A stretch of DNA of 64,000 bases from Tretioscincus oriximinensis (lineage: Eukaryota; Chordata; Lepidosauria; Squamata; Gymnophthalmidae), in NCBI GenBank assembly GCA_022410635.1, contig JAJVDF010000167.1:483237-547236 (forward strand), in the 5' to 3' direction. Position numbers and translations under genes: made by a program. Shown one piece after another: positions 55,806 through 64,000 of the stretch (position 1 is its first letter; each line of letters starts with the position of its first letter). A model generated the notes under the pieces. That model searched no databases and was not told the origin of the DNA. It saw only the letters and a program-made list of their open reading frames with translations.

Positions 55806-56160
55806 GTTTGGGGGAGAATTTTTCTCAAAGCATGCTACTTCTGATGCAACTTCTATAACACTAGTGAAAAGTGTTTCCCATTGTCCACACCCTAATTCAA
55901 AATGGACAGGGTTCTGCACTTGTCTCCAGTACATCAATAATTGCAAACAGTAATTGATATTCTGGCATAAGGCTACTTGTTACATAGTAAGTATTAGAAT
56001 TCTCTTTAGAAATAGCCTTTACATGCATAGGTTCAGTAACATGTTTTAAGGGGCTCATTTTTCCATTTTATCTGAATATGGAACACCTTGCAACAGTTCC
56101 CTAAAACACATTACTTATAAAGCACAATAATAAAGAAGAAAAATTGTTTTTTATAATCTA
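55806..56160. other. Unassigned stretch next to the CR1 5' truncation
   Basis: The reading frame of the CR1 ends near 55805. The next 150 bases have an open frame on the minus strand (to 55946) but no CR1 motif. Confidence 0.45.
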
Positions 56161-56162
56161 TT

Positions 56163-56262
56163 ATCTTATTGTTTTTCTCACCCAAAGCAACTCAAAGTGG
56201 CTTACAAGCTATGAGGATGACAATGTTGCTGCTGATGCTGATGCTGATGCTGCTGATGAAAA
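56163..56262 (-). mobile_element. SINE tail remnant with (GCTGAT)n expansion
   Basis: TTTTTCTCACCCAAAGCAAC then TCAAAGTGGCTTACAAGC is the antisense SINE 3' block, followed by GCTGATGCTGATGCTGATGC, a hexamer repeat. Confidence 0.65.
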
Positions 56263-56436
56263 ACATTTTTCTGCCTGACTTTTCTTGTTCTTAAGAAGTA
56301 GGTGGCACATTTTTATAAGATAATACATTCCTGAAAAATTAAAGGTAGATCTGATTACCTAGCACTTGATAGAGGACATCCTTATAGCCCTTCAGAAAGT
56401 CACATCTACTTTAGAGGCTCAAACTCTATAGAACTT

Positions 56437-56758
56437 GAAGAAGAAGAAGAAGAAGAAGAAGAACTCGGTTCTTATACCCCGCTTTTCTCACCTTTCAAGG
56501 GACTCAAAGCGGCTTACAAGGATATATTTTGCCCGAAGGCTCACATTCTATCTTCCCCACCAGGCTATGGTGGTTCCCATGTATCTACTTGCAGTCAGTT
56601 GCAATTTCTTGCAATTCATGCTTTCGAATAGCTGGGTTGGCTAGAGCTACAGGCAAGTGGAAGGTGCTCACCCCTCCCCACTTCCAACACAGGGCTTCGA
56701 AACCAGATCTCCCAGGCAAGAGACAAATTCCTAAGCAACTGAGCTATCCGTGCCTACA
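56437..56758 (-). mobile_element. tRNA-derived SINE, full length, best-preserved copy, minus strand
   Basis: On the minus strand: GGCACGGATAGCTCAGTTGC (A box), GGTTTCGAAGCCC (B box), GAGCACCTTCCACTTGCC, GCAAGAAATTGCAACTGACT, GATAGAATGTGAGCCTTCGG, CGCTTTGAGTCCCTTGAAAG, AGCGGGGTATAAGAACC and (TTC)7-8. About 320 bp. The Pol III boxes are near consensus. It can serve as the family reference in this window. Confidence 0.92.
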
Positions 56759-56762
56759 CTGA

Positions 56763-57880
56763 ATCAAGATATCACTACAAAAGGTGTAATCTAAAGAACA
56801 ACAGGACTTTTTTTTTTCAGCTTCCCAATCATATGCAGAGGTGAGTTGAATTGTGCCTATTTCACATGCTGTTGTTGCATGTTACCGTTTGGTATCAACT
56901 GTGTTATAAAGTCCACTCTGCTGTTTGTGTGTATTTTTACCCGTGACCAGGAATCTTGCTTCCTCTTCCTCATGACTGTAATTTACATAACTGCAGTCCT
57001 GAAAATGGATTTTGATAATGAAAGATGTGGGTTATTTTTCCTTTTGTGCTTTTGAAACAGAACAGCAACACAAAGCTAATGCTAAGAAGCATCTTGTTTT
57101 GCTTGCTTTCTATTCTCACAATATACATTTTTGGGTAAAACTTTACAGGATGTATAAAAGTATTTCTTTAAGCCAGATATTTTATTTAAAATAGGAGGTA
57201 TTTCCCAACTGATTTTCTTCTTTCTGCTCATTAAACTTTTGAATCCAAAAATATATCCAGGTTGCAAAACAGAAATAATATTATATAAAAATTAAATGGA
57301 AATATGTGTCGAAAGCTCAAGATATTGATGACTGCTTTGATTTGCCACCAAAGTAATCCTACTGCTTTGATGAAGGATTAAGATGATAGTCTGATCTTAG
57401 TGCATTAAAACGAGAAGTGTGTGAAAATTTTATGGAAGCTTGGCCCAATATTCATGATAAAGAAGTGTTAAACCTATGCCTTANATAGTGTACTAAGAGA
57501 ATTCAAGCTTTGAAACATAAAACTTATGTCTTCTAAGCAATCTCAGACTACATTAGAACTTTTCTATATTACATGGTGATTTGATACAAGCTTATTTCTT
57601 TGGTGTTTGACAGTAAGGAATGTCTACTGATTTCTTGTCCTGAGACTGGACAATAATGTGCCCTTTCTACTGTTTTTTAAGGAGAAAGTAAAGAAAGACC
57701 TACCTATGTATTAATCTTAAACAGAGAGGTGTGCAGAAGGCCAGATGACCAGAAGGACCTATTTTGGTGGTGCACCTCTTCCTCTGAATTCTTCCCTGGG
57801 GGATCCCCTAGCATAACAGGATGGGTCGTGATATTATCCCTCCATCCCTGAGATCCAGCTCATCTGCTGAGATCTTACAA
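56763..57880. other. AT-rich stretch without recognised genes
   Basis: Nothing recognised. Confidence 0.5.
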
Positions 57881-57886
57881 ATTGGT

Positions 57887-57888
<2 letters not shown>

Positions 57889-57956
<68 letters not shown>

Positions 57957-57975
57957 CATTATTATTATCATTATT

Positions 57976-58053
<78 letters not shown>
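57889..58053. repeat. Long (TTA)n microsatellite with CAT interruptions
   Basis: About 165 bases, some 55 ATT units, with ATC variants clustered at 57956-58020. GTAGTAGCAGCAGC units follow immediately. Polyleucine, polytyrosine and polyisoleucine frames across it are artefacts. Confidence 0.97.
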
Positions 58054-58079
58054 GTAGTAGTAGCAGCAGCATTGGCATT

Positions 58080-61000
58080 ATTATTAGTAGTATATACATA
58101 ATAATTATACATTAGTAATATATTACACAGTAACACACGTGCACACAAAAATAACAAGAATAACCTAAACAAACAAAACAAAAACTTTAAACATATAAAT
58201 GCATACACCCCCAAGCCTACAGGATCCTCCAAAATGAATTTACAGTTGTACTAAATGGTTCCTCCAAGTGCTTTAAGGCCAGGAACTGTTGTTCCTTGAC
58301 TTTGGGATTCATATAGGTCTACTCAAAAGTTCACATGATAATCAGGATTTATATGGAATTGTGGTGAAACACACCATTGCTAAGGGTATTTCCTTCTCTT
58401 ATGACGTAAGCTGCAGGCCAGTTAGCTGTAACAATATTCNGTCAAAATGGTCGCTGGGACTGTCAAGGTAGTGTTGAAGGAATAAAAGGTACCCTGGTTT
58501 TGATTTAATAACTTTGTGCCCAATTAGTACAAATCAAGATGCCTTTGATAATAACTGCTTGTTGTTGACACTACTTGATTGTAGAATTCAGCACTGATTT
58601 GTCTAGAGAATTCAACTATTATTTTTGTAATGTTGCGAGTACGCTCGCAAATGTCTTCTTCCTCACAGGGCATTACACATATGGGAGTTGTAACCCAATT
58701 GTATTGGAACAGCCATCCATTCACATTTCAGTTCTGGTGTCTTCTTTCCCTTGATGTACTGCTCTTCTCTTCATTTCCATTCTTAATGCTGAAATTCCTG
58801 TTATACCTTGTTAATTATCTTAAGATGGCAATAAAGAAAGACAGCAGCCTAGTGCCCATCTGTCAACAGTCAAAGTAAACCTCATCCACAACTTGTTCAT
58901 GCTTCCCACTTCAGACATACAGTTTATGTATCACAATACCACAACATTTAGTGTTTTTAGAGTAAAAAAAAAAAANTCTACTTCAAGCTGGTAGCAATCC
59001 TGCCCCAAGCTGCTTACAATTGAGCAGGTACCAAGGAAAGGCAGTGAGAGAGGGCACTGTCAGCAGTAAATGCTTTTAAGAAAATGCTGTTATTTTTGTT
59101 TAGCAATCACTCTGTCTAAGAACAAGGATGAAGGAATAAAATGATAGTGTCCTGAGGGGAGGGAAATGAATTTTGAAGACCTATTTGACGCAAAGGAAAG
59201 AAATGGAACTATTATTTTGTATATAAGTGTTGGCCATAAAGAGTTAATTTCCAACTTCATCTTATTTTTGTTAGTACCTGCCTACTTGTTGGAGTTACTT
59301 AAATGGAACATAGGAAGCTCTGTTATAAAGCACTGGACCATTGGTGTATTTTCAATGACTTCACCATCCACACTGTCTGGCTGAGTTTCAGACCCCAGTC
59401 TTTCCTGGAATGAACTTGAGATTTTCTTCAAAGAAAAAAAGAAAAGAAAAAAGTATGTGGTGAACCACAGAACTATAACTGTTTCATCCCTCTCACGAAA
59501 TCCTTGTAGCTATTTGCCATAACTGTTTTCTTCTTTGTATTTGACTTGGAGGCAAAAAAAAAAAATGAAGCATACTTGATGAAACAGCGAAACCAGTATG
59601 CAGATACACAAATAGAAGTTGCTGTTATACCTGGGCAAGTTTTCCTTCATGGAACAATAATAAAACCCAATCCTTTTTCTACTCTTCATCTCTTCAAGAT
59701 GGGAAGGAAAACATCACTATGCATTATTTCCATGAAGAGTGCAAAAAATAAGTATCTTCAGCCTCTTAGCAGATGGAAGTGTAGCAGAAATATATTTCTA
59801 TTCAACTTAAATCTGGCAGATTTCGAAGTTGCTTGTCTCTTTATAAACTGAAACATTGGTGGTCCTGCAGATTTAATAAAATACCAAACAACTAAAACAC
59901 ACACAAAACAAACCTGCTAGCAACTTAGGCCCCACTAGTATGCTTGGTGGACTTCAATACCAAAAATAATCCAACTCAATGGGGCTTGCATCTGGATAAC
60001 CTCCAACCTTAGAGCCTCTCATATTTTCCATTAAAATGTGGGACTTTAGTACACCTGCTGGCATACAGGGCGCACCAGCAGCAGCACTCTCCACCCAACA
60101 ACGCCCCGCCCAGCACCAGTTACCTAGTACAGCACAATCTTTCTTTTTGGCTTTAATCCTTGCTGGGAGCCAGTGAAACCCCTCCTATCCTTTGCCCAGG
60201 GAAGTTACAGCCTTCGACACAGGCCACCCCACAGTATGCTACAGGTTGTTGGACCATAGTGAACAAAGGAATTCTAGCTAACTAAATGTATGATCAAACA
60301 TGGTTGAACAGGCATCCTCTGGGAGAATTGGAATCATGGTCAAAAGACATTTTACCTCTACTCCATCCTGTATATTGGATGTTTTTCCCTCATATCTTGA
60401 TTAATAATGCAGGAGATCTTCTCTGATCTTGGTCAGATTGGGCAGGAATTGCATACTGGGCTGAACTAACACTATTTACTTTATTTTACTATTTGATTTG
60501 CACCCCGCCCACCCCACAAAGGGCTCTAGTCTGCTCCAAGGTTGGTTCCACATTTGAACATCCTGTCCCAGCCCAAACGTTGAAGGCCAGCAACAAGTAG
60601 GTTTCTGTGTGAGTGTCATGTCCCCCTCCTCATCCAGCAGCTACTCAGATGACGAGGACTTTGCTGTGCATAAAAAACAAAATCAAAACTGCAAGGTGAA
60701 AGGAAGGCCATTTCTTAATCTCTGATTGATAACAAGAAGCAATTTCAGGATGAGAGATGATTCTCCAAAGTTCAGAACACATTCCTTATGTAATGCAAGG
60801 CACAGGACAGATTTATGAAGGGAAGAATCAAAAGCAAAAATTTCCAAAATATCCTATGGGAGATGATTGCTATAGCTGTGCACATGGCTTCCAGCCATGA
60901 ATACAAAATTAATTGAGAATCAAAACACCTGAACTGCTTCATTAAGGAGGCACTATTAAAATCTGGTAAGGAAAGAGTGGGTTGTTTCTGCCATTCATTT

Positions 61001-62605
61001 AAATTTGCTAGCTAAACCCTTGAGTCCTCTGTATTTTCAGCTTCATCTAACACAGGGCAGGTTTTTATGCAGTTTGTTGGCCTTTGTTGCAGAAATGATC
61101 GTCATTTTTGAGTGTTCATTTGAACTATTTAAATATACATTTATGACACATGAAAACAATGCAGTTAATTAAGCACTGTACGTGTCTGGTTTATAGCTTT
61201 CACAATGAGGTTCTTTTGAGTAAAGCTATGTACCTTTGCAATGTTCTATATTTTCGATTGTATCCACCTATAATGCTATAGGATAACCTCCATTTCACAT
61301 GATCATTCTCCTTTCAATATCCTCATTTTAAACCCTGCAGGGACAGTGTAAATCAGGTAAAATAAAACCTGGACACATCCATGAACCATAGGATTAACTT
61401 AAATAAAACTCAGCTCAATATTAATATAGGTAAAGGTTTTCAGAGTACTAATTCTTAAACTCATTCTGTAAACAATAGATAACAAATTTATAAAACATTC
61501 ACTTTTAGCATGTGTGGAAGACCTAGGAGAGCTGCAGTGGAAGCACATGGAAGGCAAGGTGACCATTATCACGTTGTCTATAATAGTCCCTTACCGTGCT
61601 GTGCAGTGGATGAGAATATGGTTAAGCATTTAGGCTGGGGCACATTTTATTTCTTCCCATATTTCCTTCTCCATTGCAAAAACTACATCTACATTTTTAG
61701 AGATAAGCAAAATCTTTGGCACTACCAGAGTTGTACTAGCCATAATGACAACTGCAATTCAAAAAATTCAGAAGAACGAAGAGTCTGTGGCACAAGCTGA
61801 ATGGAACTGGATTCTTACCTACAGAAACAACAGATGAATGACGTTTCAGTTCTTACTGCACAGTATCCGATCACACAAATAATTTTAAACCATCTTCAGT
61901 CTCAAGACTGGAAATCAGAAAAAAACACTTTATTTTGTTTCTAATGTAATCCAGTTCTTCAGGATAAAGATGGTTTAAAAGCACAGTGACTGCATGGGAA
62001 GAGGATGTTACTTCCTCAGCAAATACATTGGAGAGCCCCATCTACCAGCAGAGCTCTCCAGAGANGCTTTGATCAGAATCATCATCAAAATATTTAGGCC
62101 CTCAGCCATAACAGGCTAGTCCAAAACATGGATGCATACAAATGATGGAAGCTTCCACATATTAATGATAGGGGATTGCATTTTGTCAGAATGCCCTATT
62201 TTAGTAACACACTTATTTTAGGATCCAAGGTTTCAGAGCTTGTATGAGCTCACTCCAAAGCTCATATTTGCTCCAAATCCAACATGGAAGCTGGGCTGGG
62301 ACACCCTATTACCTGCCAGTGATATTGTTCCAGCTTTGGAATTGATCACATGTTTCAAACCCATTATTTCAGATCTGCACTATGAAAGTGCAGAAATGAT
62401 GGATGTCTGGTTTCCCACAAAGTTTCAGTCTTAGAAACTCTCACTTACCAATAGTTGTACCTAGATGTAAATGAATAAATACCTAGTCCAAATCCTAAAT
62501 CTAGTTCTTTTTTAGCTGTCTTCCTGACCAGTTATCAGTCCCAGTAGGCACTGCCAATCTTACAACACACATTTTTCCTGGGCTGATAGTTCATTGACTG
62601 TCATC
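58080..62605. other. AT-rich stretch without recognised genes
   Basis: Contains short A-runs (58962-58974, 59557-59567) and a GCACCCCGCCCACCCCACAA patch at about 60500 resembling an L2/SINE tail. No gene recognised. Confidence 0.55.
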
Positions 62606-62609
62606 TATA

Positions 62610-62691
62610 TATACTTCTCAAAACAATTAAGGGAACACATTAACATAACAGTATAACACTAAGTGTTCCCTTAATTGTTTTGAGCAGTATA
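62610..62691. mobile_element. Tc1/mariner-type palindromic MITE, second copy
   Basis: TACTTCTCAAAACAATTAAG then GGAACACATTAACATAACAG, mirrored by AGTGTTCCCTTAATTGTTTT then GAGCAGTA. TA flanks both ends. Same family as 22232-22313, with a slightly different centre. Confidence 0.85.
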
Positions 62692-63545
62692 CTTTGCCTG
62701 CATTTATCTAAAACATCTTTTTAAAATTTCTCATTATGTGTTGGTACTACTTTTTTCCTTATTGTATTCCACTCTTAAAAAGAAGTAACTGGTTCTTTTA
62801 GAAGACATGAGCTGAAGCCAAAGGGAAAGCGGAGGTGAGTTGTTCCTCTTGCTGTTTCCTTGCCAAACCACTGGGAAATGAATAGTAGACAAAGATCCAT
62901 TCCAGGAATCTTTCTTTTCCCCCCTAGTAACTGAAAGATGATGAGGTGCAACCTACTTCGGATAAGTCTGGTTACACATTCTAATGTGAATCCTGTGAAA
63001 CAGATGATTTCCACTTGAAATTCAAGACTCAGCCCTTCAATCTTAAATCTCTACTATGAATTTCAGGGCCATCTGAAGTAAAATACTGACAGTATTGAGC
63101 TAGGTATTTGTCAGTGAAATGAATGAGCAATCATTATTTAAGTTATTGTAAGAGTCACTGTTTTCTTCAGGCTAGCTACTAACATTTATTTCCTTGATCT
63201 ATTGGGCTGATATGATCATGTTTTATGCTTAAATATTTGAGTATTTTGATATTGTTTNCTTTAGATTATTTTTTAAAAATAATCTTTTTCTTTGATGAAA
63301 ATGGAAAACTTTATATTCTGAAGAATTAAAAGTGAAATAGACTCAGGAACAGCAAATGAAAAAGAAAGAGAAGCAGAAAATCTGTTCTCTGGCAGATGCA
63401 TTCACATCCAATGTTCTCTTGCCCAAACGTGCATGTTATCAATTTTACATTCATTGACAAGGGAATTGGAAAATTATTGCTCAAATTATGAATACAACAA
63501 TAGATTGTACTAGAAACTGCTGTAGGTAAACCATACACTCGGCCA
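62692..63545. other. AT-rich stretch without recognised genes
   Basis: Nothing recognised. Confidence 0.5.
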
Positions 63546-63552
63546 GGATTAA

Positions 63553-63777
63553 AATGGCGGCAGCCGCGTGGTGAAGAGCATGAAGCAGCACGTCTATTTC
63601 CTAACGTGCTTCCGGATGAGAGAGGAAATCGGCCACTGGTGCCCCTCTTACAAACGCCAGAAGTCGTGCCTCAACTTGACGAGCTTCCTGATCAGCGAGT
63701 GGAGGACACGACTCCTAGACCGGACCGGCCATCGTTACTGCCGCCGGCAACTACTCCGCGCCAGAGAGAAGCCCCTG
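63553..63777 (+). other. CpG-rich island, possible exon or retroelement fragment
   Basis: About 225 bases that are strikingly GC- and CpG-rich (about 19 CpG by eye), between AT-rich flanks. It begins AAAATGGCGGCAGCCGCG (YY1-like site) and is followed by a donor-like CTGGTAAGC (GT at 63778-63779). Two frames are open: one from the ATG at 63580 (MKQHVYFLTCFRMREEIG) continues without a stop to the window end; the other (63504-63794) gives a Pro/Asp/Arg-rich peptide including RPLVPLLQTPEVVPQL. I recognise neither. It may be a first exon of a gene beyond the window, or a young retroelement piece. Confidence 0.4.
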
Positions 63778-64000
63778 GTAAGCGAATTTGCTAATATTCA
63801 AAGACAAATATATCCAATATCTTTGTTAGATGCCTTGTTTCTGGAAAANAATAGAACTGTATCAGCACTACTAGTTTACTTCATAGCAAAGATATTTCCA
63901 CAGGCACAAAAGCAGGTAATAATAAATGTTCTCCTAACATCCCACAGTAATTACTGTAATGGTGGTGTCACAAGGTACATGAAGCCAGCTTCTCGTTTCT

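Noticed and set aside
57821..58115. Long hydrophobic open frames rich in Leu, Tyr or Ile
   Set aside because: They are translations of the (TTA)n repeat in three frames.
1..64000. CRISPR arrays, operons or bacterial ribosome binding sites
   Set aside because: The sequence is vertebrate and repeat-rich; no regular spaced repeats with unique spacers were seen.

Overview
The window looks like intergenic or intronic DNA from a sauropsid, most likely a squamate reptile (lizard). It is AT-rich (visually about 36-38% GC) and CpG-poor outside a few islands. It is packed with repeat families known from reptile genomes: CR1 LINEs ending in ATTCTATG or TTATGTTC octamers, an L2-type LINE, tRNA-derived SINEs with (TTC)n tails, a 5'-truncated L1, Penelope-like fragments, Tc1/mariner-type MITEs and tyrosine-recombinase (Ngaro-type) retrotransposons. 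The species cannot be fixed by eye. I found no complete host protein-coding gene and no rRNA, tRNA or CRISPR. Most open frames are chance or transposon-derived.

Layout. 1-432: two abutting CR1 pieces. 2.65-5.13 kb: CR1 3' ends and SINE pieces. 5.1-11 kb: mostly unrecognised AT-rich DNA with simple repeats. 11.05-13.75 kb: Penelope-like fragments, one an inverted pair with its own target-site duplication. 13.95-14.37 kb: a foldback element. 14.38-17.22 kb: an almost full L2-type LINE on the minus strand. 19.2-21.9 kb: a CR1 on the plus strand whose endonuclease is split by a second CR1 family. 22.1-24.0 kb: two palindromic MITEs and a long solo-LTR-like element containing a 485-N assembly gap. 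25.0-27.2 kb: an L2-like tail, a CR1 with reverse transcriptase (minus) and a SINE. 38.1-47.97 kb: two Ngaro-type retrotransposons facing away from each other, each with a CpG-rich 5' end. The plus copy has gag, RT/RNase H, tyrosine recombinase and an SGNH hydrolase remnant, and a 0.66-kb L1 has jumped into its RNase H with an 18-bp target duplication. 48-58 kb: further SINEs, CR1 pieces, a MITE and long trinucleotide repeats. 58-63.5 kb: little that is recognisable. 63.55-63.78 kb: a CpG-rich island with open frames reaching the right edge.

How it fits together: this is a stack of dead or dying mobile elements, not a set of cooperating host genes. CR1/L2/L1 would have supplied reverse transcriptase in trans to SINEs, and Tc1/mariner transposase to the palindromic MITEs. 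Nearly every coding region carries frameshifts, stops or lost catalytic residues. The best leads are the hydrolase-bearing Ngaro element, the inverted Penelope-like insert with a hammerhead-like fold, the unclassified palindromic MITE family and the open CpG-rich island at the right edge.
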